A stretch of 64,000 bases of DNA, taken from the NCBI RefSeq assembly GCF_001373415.1, contig NZ_CDSE01000038.1:1-64000 (forward strand), in the 5' to 3' direction. Under the pieces are notes generated by a model. That model did no database searches and was not told the origin of the DNA. It was given only the letters and a program-made list of their open reading frames with translations. This stretch comes from Paenibacillus dakarensis. Lineage in GTDB: Bacteria > Bacillota > Bacilli > Paenibacillales > Paenibacillaceae. Positions 36,826 to 46,476 of this stretch are shown in pieces; within the stretch, counting starts at the first letter, position 1; the number at the start of each line of letters is the position of its first letter. The position numbers and the translations under genes are program-made.

Positions 36826-36851
36826 AAAGAGGTGCTGATCAGCACCTCTTT
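36826..36851 (-). terminator. Intrinsic terminator after the YpuI-like gene
   Basis: AAAGAGGTGCT, GATC loop, AGCACCTCTTT; an A run to the left gives a T tract on the minus strand. Confidence 0.92.
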
Positions 36852-36882
36852 CACTGTTCCATGCTATATAAGATGAGATCGA

Positions 36883-37398
36883 TTATGATCCAATCGTTTG
36901 TCTTCTCTCCGCCTTCATACGGCGTTCTGTAAGATAATCACTTTCATAGTAACTCAGATCATCTCGCAGCTCTTCGTATATTTTCGTAATATCCATGATG
37001 ACGTCTCTGGCCGGGCGAACCGGTTTCTTGCGGAATCTGATGGCGTCTTGACCTGTATAGGCATAACGGCCATCCTCCGAGTAACTCTCATTTTTAGGGT
37101 AGAAAAAGCTGTTAACACAGCTGTGGTATACACGATACAGCTCTTTCTCGGCAGACTCCTGATCAAAATTCGGGCGACGCTGAATTACACCAAGCTTCTC
37201 GAAGGACACCTCTGAAAAAGTTAACAAATGGCGAAGGTCCGAGAGAAATCCCTTATAGAAAAGAATAGTCTCCTCATCCTGTTCTGCAGCTAAATAAGGC
37301 AAGGCATGTTCATTCAAAAACGTTTCCATGATGCTTATTGCGGACTTCAGCTTTTCCCTTGTTTCCGCACACAGATTCTGAAGATTGTCAGCTTGCAT
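36883..37398 (-). CDS. YpuI family protein (DUF3907-like)
   Basis: 171 residues, soluble and mainly helical, no signal peptide. The segments HALPYLAAEQDEETILFYKGFLSDLRHLL and VYHSCVNSFFYPKNESYSEDGRYAYTGQDAIRF recall the DUF3907/YpuI family of Bacillales, of unknown function. The ATG at 37398 has an AGGGGGAG site. It is monocistronic with its own terminator. The family name is from memory, with moderate certainty. Confidence 0.7.
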   Translation of the reverse strand: MQADNLQNLCAETREKLKSAISIMETFLNEHALPYLAAEQDEETILFYKGFLSDLRHLLTFSEVSFEKLGVIQRRPNFDQESAEKELYRVYHSCVNSFFYPKNESYSEDGRYAYTGQDAIRFRKKPVRPARDVIMDITKIYEELRDDLSYYESDYLTERRMKAERRQTIGS

Positions 37399-37642
37399 TA
37401 CGGTTGCTCCCCCTTAAATAGTTACTGACCGGCTCAAGCTTTTCGCCTGCGGTCAAAGATCATGTATTATCCTATCATAAAATACCTATTTCTGAAATCA
37501 TTATTATGAATACACTTTCAAGGAATTTTTTAGACCATTCACTGTGTAGGCACTTCCCTGATCCTCTGGCTTCAGACGCATAAAATAAGCTCATAAGTCC
37601 AAACCTAAAGTGAAAATAAAGTTCATTGTTAGGAGAATCAAT

Positions 37643-39553
37643 ATGAAATCACGTCATTTATGGACCATATTAGGAACAGCGGGGGTATTAGGCTTATTTG
37701 TCATCTTTTTATTGACTCCTGACCCTAATCTTCCAGAGCAGGCTGTAGGGCCACAGACAAAAAAGGCACCTCCAAAAGAAGAGCATCGCTTCAAACAAAC
37801 TACATTAACAGGCGACCTTAATGCCACCGACCATTTTAGCCGAATGGATGCCAAGCAGCATTTGCAGCTTATTTTAGAGCATGACAAGCATCAGCAGCCT
37901 GAACAAGTTAATCAGCAGGTGAAGGATCATCAGCGTACACATGACCATTTTGAGAAGTTCATTTGGTATGATTTACGAAACAATAAGGAGTCTGCAGTCA
38001 ATATTAAAAAAACAGCAGCCTGGACTGTTCAGGAAAAACAACAGATTGACAGGTATTTCAAATCTGCCCGGCAAAGTCTAAAGCATGGAAAGTCTTATGA
38101 ATCACCAAAATTTAAAGCAGCCGATCAACTTTATTTCATTACAGCTGAGCTTTCAAAGGATCAGAAATATGGTGCTGCTGCCTTGATTAATTTGAAGGTG
38201 CTGAAGGAAGTCACGAACCATCAAAAGCGGAATTTACGCATGATCCCCTATCCGAAGGAAGGTAAATTTAAGGTTGAGTCTGTTCATAGCGATACACTCC
38301 GTGACATTACGGTAAAAACAGGACATGACAACGAGCATGCAAGCCACTTTTATGAGAATGAAATCGTTGTGCGGTTTACTAAGGAACCCACAGAGCTTGA
38401 GCTTAAGCAAATTTCTAAAGAAATCTCGTGCGATGCTCCCCGGAAACTCGGGTACGCGTATGTCTTCCGCTCGAACCGAATGGATTATAAATCGCTTCAA
38501 ACCTATTTCAGTCAGAAATGGAGCACCAAATATGCAGAACCTCATTTCATGTATTTAACGAATGAGAGCAGTGATCCGGTGACTGATAACGTAAATATCC
38601 CAAATGACCTCCTATTCTCTAAATATCAATGGAATCTTCCGGCGATCGAAACGAATAAAGGATGGAATTTATCCAGAGGCAGTCAAGATGTTGTTATAGC
38701 GGTTGTGGATACCGGAGTAGACCTTCATCACACAGATCTAAATGGTCAGCTCGTTCCAGGATATAATGTGGTAAATCCTGATAAAGAGCCGGATGATGAT
38801 GTCGGGCATGGCACTCACGTCGCCGGCATTATCGGAGCCTTGGTAAACAACGGTGAGGGTGTCGCAGGAGTTAGCTGGTATAACAAGATCATGCCAGTTA
38901 AGGCACTTGATTCAAGTGGATCAGGTACAACGTATGCGGTGGCAGAAGGGATTATTTGGGCTACCGATCATGGAGCAAAGGTTATTAACATGAGTCTTGG
39001 TAACTATGCAGATTCACAATTTTTACACGATGCTGTGAGATATGCTTATGACCGTGACGTTATCCTCGTTGCAGCTTCGGGAAATGATAATACAGAGCGT
39101 CCCGGTTACCCTGCCGCTTATCCAGAAGTGTTAGCGGTCGGGGCTACCAATCAAGATATGAGCCGCGCCGATTATTCGAATTACGGAGATTATATCGATG
39201 TAACTGCACCAGGAACCAATATTGCAAGTACTTATCCAGGAAATCAGTACGCTGCCCTTTCCGGAACATCCATGGCAAGCCCTCATGCAGCCGCTATGGC
39301 CGGGCTTATCCGCTCGCTCAATCCGGAGCTAAGCAACAGGGAGGTAATGGATCTCATGATTTCCCAAGCCGTTGACCTCGGTGACAAAGGCAAGGACAAA
39401 TATTACGGCAGCGGTCAGGTTGACGTCTTTCGGGCACTTCAGGCTGCTGGCAATCAGAGCAGGCCGCTGCAGTTATGGCCGCAGCGTGTTCTTCAGCGGC
39501 TTTATCAGGAGATTCAGCGGAATAACATATCCTCCTCAACCCATAACCGGTAA
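37643..39553 (+). CDS. S8 family serine protease (subtilase) with long N-terminal region
   Basis: 636 residues from the ATG at 37643, with AGGAG 7 bases upstream (the frame is open from 37610). A signal peptide or anchor (about 8-28) is followed by a 300-residue pro-region, then the subtilase domain with catalytic Asp (VVDTGVD, about 356), His (GHGTHVAG, about 389) and Ser (GTSMASP, about 543). The pro-region ends in an inhibitor-like part (EIVVRFTKEPTELELKQIS). It should be exported and self-processed; substrate unknown. It is one of few plus-strand genes here and ends at a terminator. Confidence 0.92.
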   Translation: MKSRHLWTILGTAGVLGLFVIFLLTPDPNLPEQAVGPQTKKAPPKEEHRFKQTTLTGDLNATDHFSRMDAKQHLQLILEHDKHQQPEQVNQQVKDHQRTHDHFEKFIWYDLRNNKESAVNIKKTAAWTVQEKQQIDRYFKSARQSLKHGKSYESPKFKAADQLYFITAELSKDQKYGAAALINLKVLKEVTNHQKRNLRMIPYPKEGKFKVESVHSDTLRDITVKTGHDNEHASHFYENEIVVRFTKEPTELELKQISKEISCDAPRKLGYAYVFRSNRMDYKSLQTYFSQKWSTKYAEPHFMYLTNESSDPVTDNVNIPNDLLFSKYQWNLPAIETNKGWNLSRGSQDVVIAVVDTGVDLHHTDLNGQLVPGYNVVNPDKEPDDDVGHGTHVAGIIGALVNNGEGVAGVSWYNKIMPVKALDSSGSGTTYAVAEGIIWATDHGAKVINMSLGNYADSQFLHDAVRYAYDRDVILVAASGNDNTERPGYPAAYPEVLAVGATNQDMSRADYSNYGDYIDVTAPGTNIASTYPGNQYAALSGTSMASPHAAAMAGLIRSLNPELSNREVMDLMISQAVDLGDKGKDKYYGSGQVDVFRALQAAGNQSRPLQLWPQRVLQRLYQEIQRNNISSSTHNR

Positions 39554-39554
39554 A

Positions 39555-39597
39555 GAAAAAAAGCAGCTTTCGCCTTTGGCGATTTAGCTGCTTTTTT
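39555..39597. terminator. Terminator shared by the protease and CotD-like genes
   Basis: AGCAGCT pairs with AGCTGCT (39561-39591) with a possible inner CGCC/GGCG pairing. A runs on the left and TTTTTT on the right make it bidirectional between the convergent genes. Confidence 0.85.
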
Positions 39598-39622
39598 GAA
39601 TGTAGATAAACCTGGTTTGCTA

Positions 39623-39886
39623 TTATTTCTTCTTACGGGCGCGTGATACACGCACAGTGCGTTTCTTGGATGCTTTGCCAGATACAGCTACGTCCCTCAC
39701 TTCTTCATTTTCCCATTTGTAAATATGATGATGTACAGGTACGCAGTGAACTTTATCAACAACTTTAATCGGATGAATGACGGGTACAATTTGCGGTATA
39801 AAGCGCTCTCTCACAATGACTACTGGCTCACATACAATTGGAGACACCGGTGGACAAAAATTTGGGCAAGTTATTTCGCAGGACAT
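39623..39886 (-). CDS. CotD-like spore coat protein
   Basis: 87 residues from the ATG at 39886 (MSCEITCPNFCPP), which follows AAAGGAAGTG. The longer frame to 40189 runs through the RNase P terminator and RNA and is rejected. The protein is rich in Pro, Val, His and Cys (CPNFCPPVSPIVCEP, PQIVPVIHPIKVVDKVHCVPVHHHIY) and ends in a very basic tail (SKKRTVRVSRARKKK). The His/Pro segment resembles CotD-type coat proteins, and the basic tail is a difference. Mother-cell expression late in sporulation is inferred; no clear SigK promoter was found. Confidence 0.7.
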   Translation of the reverse strand: MSCEITCPNFCPPVSPIVCEPVVIVRERFIPQIVPVIHPIKVVDKVHCVPVHHHIYKWENEEVRDVAVSGKASKKRTVRVSRARKKK

Positions 39887-40024
39887 TGCTAGCCACTTCC
39901 TTTCTGTTGATGATAACAGCTTATTATTTAGAGGGCTTATTGGTATGGACGTTTGTTCGCTAATGACATTAACATACCTAAAAATAAAGCATATGCCTAA
40001 AGAAAGTGTAAAATCATATGAAAA

Positions 40025-40075
40025 AACGCGTATCTTTTCATTGGACCACACAGGTCTGTTTGAAAAGCACGCGTT
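40025..40075 (-). terminator. Long terminator downstream of RNase P RNA
   Basis: Minus-strand hairpin AACGCG-(TG)-CTTTTCA ... GACC/GGTC ... TGAAAAG-(AT)-ACGCGTT followed by TTTT. It lies about 50 bases after the predicted 3' end of the mature RNA. Confidence 0.88.
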
Positions 40076-40121
40076 ATATTTCATGCATATACCAGGGTGA
40101 AACTCATTAAAGCTGTTGCAG

Positions 40122-40530
40122 TTAGGAAAGCTTACCGTAAGCCGGGTTCTGTGCTGTTCGTGGTCATAACGGGAACTACCCTGCCACATTAAGCGACAAT
40201 CATCTATCTAGGCCGGGCATTACTGCTCGGCTCCAGCGACCAACCTAGACGCGCCTCGGGCAAAGGCTGCTTCCTCGAAAGAAGCTGCGTCCCATTAGGT
40301 CTTGCTCCAGGTGGGGTTTACCAGGAACGAAGTCACCAGCGTTCCTCGGGGTCTCTTACACCTCGGTTCCATCCTTGCCTGTGCCGCAAAGCGGCCATCG
40401 GCGGTCCATTTCTGTGGCACTATCCTTCAACTCGCGCTGACTGGACGTTATCCAGCACCCTGCCCTATGGAGCCCGGACTTTCCTCTCGCGGCTCTCGCC
40501 GCCAGCGATTGTCTGTTAAACTTTCCGGAC
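40122..40530 (-). ncRNA. rnpB: RNase P RNA component, class A-like
   Basis: Catalytic RNA that trims the 5' ends of pre-tRNAs. Minus-strand signatures in order: GAGGAAAGTCCGGGCTCC near the 5' end, AGGGCAGGGTGCTGG-TAACG, GTGCCACAGAAA, ACCGCCGATGGCC, GGTAAACCCCACCTGGAGCAA, GGCCTAGATAGATGATTGTC and 3' AGAACCCGGCTTACGG. The ends pair as P1 (GGAAAGTTTA with TAAGCTTTCC). The ACCGCCGATGGCC and GGCAAGGATGGAACCGAGG parts follow the ancestral class A layout rather than the Bacillus class B one. Ends are approximate to a few bases. A strong terminator follows. Confidence 0.93.
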
Positions 40531-40624
40531 AACAATTGATAGTATACAAGTTATTGCAGCCATATACAACCCCTTAATCATTAGCAGGCCAAGAGGAAAG
40601 TTCCTGTAATTCCTTTAACTATCC

Positions 40625-41740
40625 TTATATAAAGCGAAACGGCTCTGTGTTGACTTTTGATGCAATAACACGGGTATCATACCGATGCTCCTGCAGTTTG
40701 CCTTCCATCCATTCAGCCACTTTCAGCTTCATGATTTTCTCGGCATTATGTCCAGGATCAATGATTGCAAGGCCGGCAGCCAATGCGTCTTGAGCTGTAT
40801 GGTAATCGATATCTCCTGTTATCAATACATCAGCCCCTTTAAACAGAACTGTATTCATAAAACTGCCACCTGATCCGCCAATCACCGCTGCTTTTTTAAC
40901 CATACGGTCCAAATCACCTACAACTCTAACATGTGGAACCTCTAATTTCTCTTTGACGACATCCACCAGTGCAGCGAGCGTAACGGGTTCGCTTAATTTG
41001 CCGATTCGTCCCAAACCGAGAGACCGTCCTTTAAGATCCATAGGATAAAGATCATAGGCAACCTCCTCATAAGGGTGAGCTTTAAGCATAGCTTGGATTA
41101 CTCTGCTGCGAATATTTTGCGGAACGACCGTTTCGATTCTGACCTCGTCTGCCCGTTCCATTTTCCCTTGCTTCCCTAAAAAAGGATCTGTCCCTTCTCC
41201 AGGAACAAAGGTGCCAAAGCCCTCCACATTAAAGCTGCAGTGGCTGTAGTTTCCAATCGACCCTGCCCCGGCATTCAAAACCGCATCCAGTACTTCCTGG
41301 TGATGACTCTTCGGTACAAATACGACAAGCTTGGAAAGCTGCTCGGTATGTACATCATGAATAGGTAATGTATTCGTAATACCCAGTGCTTCCGCCATCC
41401 AGTCGTTCATCCCGCCTTCAGTTACATCCAGGTTGGTATGACTTATGTATACGGCAATATCGTTTTTAATAAGCTTTTCATAAACTTTTCCCATAGGGGA
41501 ATCGGTCTGCAGCTGCTTCAAGGGCCGATAAATTATCGCATGATGGGCAATAATGAGATCCGCACCAAGCTCGATTGCTTCCTCCACCACTTCCTCATTT
41601 ACATCCAATGCAATGAGTACCGTCTTTATTTCTTTATTCAGTGTACCAAGCTGCAGGCCGATCCGGTCATCCGGCATAGCCACATGCTTGGGAGCCAGCT
41701 GTTCCATATATTGTATTACTGTTTGTCCTTTGGCAAGCAT
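40625..41740 (-). CDS. Nif3-like dinuclear metal centre hexameric protein (YqfO)
   Basis: 371 residues. The two Nif3 halves hold metal-binding segments (ADLIIAHHAIIY, SHTNLDVTEGGMNDWMA and DIDYHTAQDALAAGLAIIDPGHNAEKIM) around a PII-like insert (residues about 130-235), as in the long YqfO form of Bacillales. Proposed roles include a GTP cyclohydrolase-like or metal-dependent hydrolase activity, not settled. It overlaps trmK by 25 bases, so they are coupled. The same pair (yqfN-yqfO) occurs downstream of sigA in Bacillus subtilis. Confidence 0.92.
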   Translation of the reverse strand: MLAKGQTVIQYMEQLAPKHVAMPDDRIGLQLGTLNKEIKTVLIALDVNEEVVEEAIELGADLIIAHHAIIYRPLKQLQTDSPMGKVYEKLIKNDIAVYISHTNLDVTEGGMNDWMAEALGITNTLPIHDVHTEQLSKLVVFVPKSHHQEVLDAVLNAGAGSIGNYSHCSFNVEGFGTFVPGEGTDPFLGKQGKMERADEVRIETVVPQNIRSRVIQAMLKAHPYEEVAYDLYPMDLKGRSLGLGRIGKLSEPVTLAALVDVVKEKLEVPHVRVVGDLDRMVKKAAVIGGSGGSFMNTVLFKGADVLITGDIDYHTAQDALAAGLAIIDPGHNAEKIMKLKVAEWMEGKLQEHRYDTRVIASKVNTEPFRFI

Positions 41741-42477
41741 GCCAGCACCTCCTCAATTTTCTTGATGTCCGCTCTTATGTTAGCTGATTTTTCTTCCGCA
41801 GAAGCCAGATCAGATTTCGATAAGGAGCGTAAAATACTATTCATCTTCTGGATCTCTGATTTCCACTTGGCATGAAATACAGAGGAAGGGCGCTGAAGGA
41901 GCCAGGGTCCCATTCGGAGCAGCCAATCTGTCGATATTTTAGTGCCTTCACCCATGATTCGCTCTTGGTATAATTCCTCATTCTTAATTTCTAAACCCTG
42001 CTCTTCAGGCACGGCTATAAGCACTTCATAAATCTTGCCGTCTTCCACCAGTATATACTCGTTGATTAACACCCAGTGGTGTTCAAGAAGCCATTTACGT
42101 AATATATCTTCTCCCACATTAGGCTGAAGCACTAGTCGGCTTACTCCGCTGAGTTTATTCTCGCCCCGATCAAGGATTGAAGCGATTAACCCCCCGCCCA
42201 TACCAGAGATCGTTATAACATCAACTTCACCAGTCTCAAGAACATCTAAACCATCTCCAAGACGAACCATTACGGCATGTGTCAACCCCGACTCGGTCAC
42301 CTGCTTGACAGCCGCCTGATAAGGCCCCGAATTAACCTCTCCTGCTATAGCAGAGACACAGGTTCCTGTCTCTACTGCTGCTGTCGGAAGAAGGGCATGA
42401 TCAGAGCCAATATCCGCAAGTCGGCTTCCACTAGGAATATGATCTAATATTAACTGTAATCGATTCGATAATTTCAT
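41716..42477 (-). CDS. trmK: tRNA (adenine(22)-N(1))-methyltransferase TrmK
   Basis: Rossmann-fold SAM methyltransferase for m1A22 in tRNA. It has LADIGSDHALLP (residues about 18-29) for SAM binding, the catalytic-site segment ISGMGGGLIASIL, and LQPN. The frame is open to 42534, but the family-like start MKLSNRLQLIL is at ATG 42477 (253 residues). GCGGGTG precedes it. It overlaps the downstream Nif3/YqfO gene, matching yqfN-yqfO. Confidence 0.93.
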   Translation of the reverse strand: MKLSNRLQLILDHIPSGSRLADIGSDHALLPTAAVETGTCVSAIAGEVNSGPYQAAVKQVTESGLTHAVMVRLGDGLDVLETGEVDVITISGMGGGLIASILDRGENKLSGVSRLVLQPNVGEDILRKWLLEHHWVLINEYILVEDGKIYEVLIAVPEEQGLEIKNEELYQERIMGEGTKISTDWLLRMGPWLLQRPSSVFHAKWKSEIQKMNSILRSLSKSDLASAEEKSANIRADIKKIEEVLACLPKDKQ

Positions 42478-42843
42478 GATGACACCCGCGCTATCCTTTA
42501 TTTTTCGAAATATGTAACATTCATACCCTATCAAAACGCATAGAAAACTGCAAATACATGCTTGAAATTGCCTTGTTCAGACATTCAACCGCATTAAAAA
42601 TATTGCAGTAAAGTAATTGTAAGCAATTTGCAATGACCACGGAAAAGAGCTAAAATAAAGACCAGCAAAACAAATAAAGGAAATTAAACCATTCCAAGTA
42701 AATTGCATTGTGTCATCCCGACTTGCTGTCGATAGATCGTTTTCTCTTTCTAGTATAGGCAATTTCGGTTGCTTCTATATGAAGTATGAACGAAGAAAAA
42801 AGGACCTGCTGCGATTAGATTGCAGTAGGTCCATAGCTTACTC
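42478..42843. other. Intergenic region between sigA and trmK
   Basis: 366 bases containing the sigA terminator (42802-42832) and otherwise AT-rich DNA. ATTGCA occurs several times (near 42600, 42620-42630, 42700 and 42819), without clear spacing. A 61-codon minus-strand frame (42577-42762) has no Shine-Dalgarno site or family features. The cccA cytochrome gene found here in Bacillus subtilis is absent. Confidence 0.6.
42802..42832 (-). terminator. Intrinsic terminator of the yqxD-dnaG-sigA operon
   Basis: GGACCTGCTGC pairs with GCAGTAGGTCC (one G-U) around a 9-base loop, followed on the minus strand by TTTTTTC. Confidence 0.9.
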
Positions 42844-43980
42844 CTATTCCAGAAAGTCCTTCAATCGCTTACTGCGGCTTGGATGGCGAAGTTTGCGGAG
42901 CGCTTTCGCTTCGATCTGGCGAATCCGTTCACGGGTAACGCCAAATACCTTACCTACTTCTTCAAGCGTTCTTGTCCGTCCATCATCAAGTCCAAAACGA
43001 AGACGGAGTACATTCTCCTCACGTTCTGTGAGTGTATCGAGAACATCTTCCAGCTGCTCTTTCAGCAGCTCGTAGGCTGCCGCATCCGCAGGTGCAAGTG
43101 CTTCCTGATCTTCGATGAAGTCTCCCAAGTGTGAATCATCCTCTTCACCAATAGGTGTTTCCAACGAAACAGGCTCTTGGGCAATCTTCATGATCTCGCG
43201 AACCTTCTCAACGCTCAGCTCCATTTCGGCAGCAATTTCCTCAGGGGACGGTTCACGTCCAAGCTCTTGCAGCAATTGTCTGGATACCCGAATCAACTTG
43301 TTAATTGTTTCAACCATATGAACAGGAATCCGGATTGTACGTGCCTGGTCTGCTATGGCACGCGTAATCGCTTGCCGGATCCACCAGGTCGCATACGTAC
43401 TAAATTTGTAACCCTTTTTGTGGTCGAATTTCTCAACCGCTTTGATCAGACCCATATTGCCTTCTTGAATAAGATCGAGGAACAGCATTCCACGGCCTAC
43501 ATAACGCTTGGCAATACTTACAACGAGACGAAGGTTAGCTTCTGCAAGCCGGCGTTTCGCCTCTTCATCCCCGTTCTCAATCCGCTTTGCCAGTTCTACT
43601 TCATCATCAGCTGACAATAGGGGTACACGGCCGATCTCTTTCAAATACATACGTACCGGGTCATTGATTTTGATACCTGGAGGCAGTGATAAATCGTCAT
43701 CAAATCCGCCGCCAAAGTCATCGTTGTTATTCTCATCCTGATCATCAGATTGACGGTGGCTGTTATCCTCGTCACTCTCATTGTTAACCTCAATACCTAA
43801 ATCACCGAGCTGTTCGTAGAACTCCTCCATTTGCTCGGGATCCTGATCAAATGGTGAAAGTTTCTCCATAATAACTTTATAACTTAGTACGGATCTCTTT
43901 TTACCCTGTTCAATTAACTGATCTTTTACTTGATCCAGTGTAAATTCCGTTTCTAGTTCAGTATGCTGATCATTCGCCAT
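42844..43980 (-). CDS. sigA: RNA polymerase primary sigma factor SigA (RpoD)
   Basis: Vegetative sigma factor, 378 residues from the ATG at 43980 (GGGAGGAGGGAG upstream; the frame is open to 44010). Order: N-terminal region 1.1 remnant, an acidic stretch (about 75-100), region 1.2 ([16 protein letters not shown]), regions 2.1-2.4 with [18 protein letters not shown] for -10 recognition, region 3, and region 4.2 ([28 protein letters not shown]) for -35 recognition. It is the last gene of the yqxD-dnaG-sigA operon. Confidence 0.98.
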   Translation of the reverse strand: MANDQHTELETEFTLDQVKDQLIEQGKKRSVLSYKVIMEKLSPFDQDPEQMEEFYEQLGDLGIEVNNESDEDNSHRQSDDQDENNNDDFGGGFDDDLSLPPGIKINDPVRMYLKEIGRVPLLSADDEVELAKRIENGDEEAKRRLAEANLRLVVSIAKRYVGRGMLFLDLIQEGNMGLIKAVEKFDHKKGYKFSTYATWWIRQAITRAIADQARTIRIPVHMVETINKLIRVSRQLLQELGREPSPEEIAAEMELSVEKVREIMKIAQEPVSLETPIGEEDDSHLGDFIEDQEALAPADAAAYELLKEQLEDVLDTLTEREENVLRLRFGLDDGRTRTLEEVGKVFGVTRERIRQIEAKALRKLRHPSRSKRLKDFLE

Positions 43981-44023
43981 CCTTTGGCTCCCTCCTCCCT
44001 TTAGAAACATTCAAGCTGGGCTG

Positions 44024-45838
44024 TCATTGTCTCTCTAGGGCAATAATTTCACTTGCAATTTGTGCGGCGCGCATAAAATCACCCGAGCGTTCCGCCTTCA
44101 TCATTTCTTCTTTCTTCTGATCAATCTGTTTCTGCCGAGGATATTTCAGTACTTCTCTTATACAATCATCGAGTACTTGAACATTCCAGTCCGTAGGAGT
44201 ATCCATCATGGAAATCGAACTCACCGTTTTCTCCAGCCGATCATCATGAAGTGATGATATAAACCGGCTGATATCCGGTGGTTTGTCCTGCGCGTAATAA
44301 GCATATAGATAAGCAGCTATCGCCGCATGATCATCAATATTAAATGCTTCTCCCAATTTATCGCTCACATATCTGGCGGCTTCCGAATCCTGAAGCATTA
44401 ATGATAGCAGCCGTCGTTCTGCAGCATGGTATGCCGGTAGCAGAGTTGGAGTTGAAATCTGCCCTTTTTTATGCCTACCAGTATTCCACCTTTTTTCCTT
44501 ATTATCCCCACTGCTCATCTTTTTTTGCATAGACTGTCTGAGCAAGTTACAATCCTGCTTCAGACTTTCATAAGAAAGGCCCAGTTCAGAAGATAATTCC
44601 CTCAAATAAACTTCACGCTCAGTAGAGGAATTCAGGACAGCAATAATCGGAAGTGCCTCTTTCGCATACGATATTTTGCCTTCTTCTAGCAGTATATGGT
44701 GTTTTTTCAGATATATAAGTTTAAATTTCGTGGTTGAAACGGCTGATTCAATAATATGTCTAAACCGATCGGCTCCATATTTACGAAAATAATCGTCAGG
44801 ATCTAATCCGTCACCCATAACTGAAATTCTCACTCTAAGGCCAGCGCCTTCTAGCATAGGGATGACTTTCATTGCAGCAGCCAATCCCGCCTTATCTCCG
44901 TCGTAAGTGATGACAACTTCTTCAGCCATAGACTTCATAATAGCAACCTGCTGTTCAGTAAGTGAAGTGCCCATAGTCGCAACTACATTGTGGAAGCCTG
45001 CCTCCCAAGAGGATATAACATCTCCGTAACCTTCACATAATATGATTTGACGCAGTTTACGTATGGAAGTCTTGGCCTGGTGCAAATTGTATAATGTACG
45101 ACTCTTGTTGAATAACAGACTTTCAGGGGAATTGAGATATTTAGGTTGTCCCTCTCCTAAGATCCGACCGGCAAATGCAATGACTCTCCCATTCCGATCA
45201 TGAATCGGGAACATAATTCTTCCTCTAAATTTATCTATAAAACCATCACTTTCATGCCTTGCGGACAATAGCCCGCCCTTCTCCATCTCTTTCAGATCAT
45301 AGTTACGCTTGCTCAAAAATTGAACCAGTGTATCCCAACGATCTGGTGCGAACCCAATCTGAAATTGATCTATAATTTTGTCATGCATACCTCGCGCACG
45401 TAAGTATGCGATAGCTTCTTTGCCATGCTCTGTATTCTTCAACAAAAAGTGATACAATTTGGCTGTCAGCTCATGTGCCTCATACAATCGTTCCTTTTCC
45501 GGATTTCGAGGGATAACAGAAAAACCTTGGCCCTCCGGTAGGGCAATATCATTCTCTTCTGCCATGATTTTTACAGCTTCGGGAAAGGAAAATCCTTCGA
45601 TTTCCATTCTGAATTTAATGGCATTACCGCCCTTGCCGCAACCATAACAGTAAAAGATTTGGCGCTCCGGAGTAACCGTAAAGGAAGGGGTCTTCTCCGA
45701 ATGAAAAGGACAAAGTCCTTTCATATATTTCCCCTGCTTGGTAAGATGCACGTACTTGCTGACCGTATCAACAATATCGCTTCGGGCCAGCACTGCCTCG
45801 ATGACATCATCCGGTATGTTGCCTTGTCCGGTACTCAT
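44024..45838 (-). CDS. dnaG: DNA primase DnaG
   Basis: Makes RNA primers at the replication fork. 604 residues from the ATG at 45838 (MSTGQGNIPDD), with AAGGTGG 5 bases upstream. The CHC2 zinc finger is near the N-terminus (CPFHSEKTPSF...YCYGCG). The catalytic core has RIMFPIHDRNGRVIAFAGR and a Toprim motif (ILCEGYGDVISSWEAGF, then VVITYDGDKAG), and the C-terminal helicase-binding region follows about residue 450. It lies 43 bases upstream of sigA, the conserved arrangement. Confidence 0.97.
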   Translation of the reverse strand: MSTGQGNIPDDVIEAVLARSDIVDTVSKYVHLTKQGKYMKGLCPFHSEKTPSFTVTPERQIFYCYGCGKGGNAIKFRMEIEGFSFPEAVKIMAEENDIALPEGQGFSVIPRNPEKERLYEAHELTAKLYHFLLKNTEHGKEAIAYLRARGMHDKIIDQFQIGFAPDRWDTLVQFLSKRNYDLKEMEKGGLLSARHESDGFIDKFRGRIMFPIHDRNGRVIAFAGRILGEGQPKYLNSPESLLFNKSRTLYNLHQAKTSIRKLRQIILCEGYGDVISSWEAGFHNVVATMGTSLTEQQVAIMKSMAEEVVITYDGDKAGLAAAMKVIPMLEGAGLRVRISVMGDGLDPDDYFRKYGADRFRHIIESAVSTTKFKLIYLKKHHILLEEGKISYAKEALPIIAVLNSSTEREVYLRELSSELGLSYESLKQDCNLLRQSMQKKMSSGDNKEKRWNTGRHKKGQISTPTLLPAYHAAERRLLSLMLQDSEAARYVSDKLGEAFNIDDHAAIAAYLYAYYAQDKPPDISRFISSLHDDRLEKTVSSISMMDTPTDWNVQVLDDCIREVLKYPRQKQIDQKKEEMMKAERSGDFMRAAQIASEIIALERQ

Positions 45839-45878
45839 CCAAACCACCTTCATCTCTTTAGCACGTAAATATTATTCG

Positions 45879-46352
45879 CTATGAACGAACGTTATCCTTC
45901 AATTTTTGCAAAAGTTTTGTCAAATTATGTTGAAACACGACTCGGTCTTCTTCAACCAATTTCTTGGGACCCTTACCATAATGGCCTGCTCTTCTTGCCT
46001 TGGCATGATGATGTCTTGAATCCAGTAAAAAATCGATATCCCTGTCATTAAAGAGGCGGCCCCGAAAGGATAGTACATGGCATAATTTGGACAGGGCCAG
46101 CGCCGCCAAACCATAATCCTGGGTAACGACAATATCACCGCGTACAATATGATTAGCAATGTATAAGTCTGCACTCTGATCACTACGGTCAACCTGAATC
46201 GTCCGAACTCCCTCTTCTTCACGCAGCAGGTGATCATAAGAGGAAACAAGCAGGACCGGAACTCCAAATATCCTCGCTGTTTCTGCGATCTCCTTCTTCA
46301 CAGGGCATGCATCACCGTCAACAACAATCTGCAGGGAACGTATGGACATCAT
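45879..46352 (-). CDS. YaiI/YqxD family protein (DUF188)
   Basis: 157-residue cytoplasmic protein of unknown function with a PIN-like N-terminal part: IVVDGDACPVKKEIAE, then DIVVTQDYGLAALAL and the C-terminal HHHAKARRAGHYGKGPKK typical of YaiI/YqxD. The ATG at 46352 lies 5 bases from GGTGG and is chosen over GTG 46361. It is first in the operon with dnaG and sigA, as yqxD is in Bacillus subtilis. A nuclease role is possible given the acidic residues, but unproven. Confidence 0.9.
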   Translation of the reverse strand: MMSIRSLQIVVDGDACPVKKEIAETARIFGVPVLLVSSYDHLLREEEGVRTIQVDRSDQSADLYIANHIVRGDIVVTQDYGLAALALSKLCHVLSFRGRLFNDRDIDFLLDSRHHHAKARRAGHYGKGPKKLVEEDRVVFQHNLTKLLQKLKDNVRS

Positions 46353-46476
46353 AGGCACCACCGAATTTCGAGTTATTAAATACTCTATATATTATATACG
46401 TCTTAGGAGGATTAAAATCCTTCTTCTTCAGCGCTCAAAAGTCAATCCTCTTTTTTCCAAATCTCAGCAAGCAATA

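Noticed and set aside
39887-40189. N-terminal extension of the CotD-like frame
   Set aside because: It would translate through the rnpB terminator and part of the RNA; a good ribosome site supports the start at 39886.
40302-40577. Plus-strand frame across the RNase P RNA
   Set aside because: The region is explained by rnpB on the minus strand; the frame has no supporting features.
42577-42762. 61-codon minus-strand frame and several ATTGCA motifs between sigA and trmK
   Set aside because: No ribosome site for the frame, and the motif spacing shows no pattern beyond what AT-rich DNA could give.
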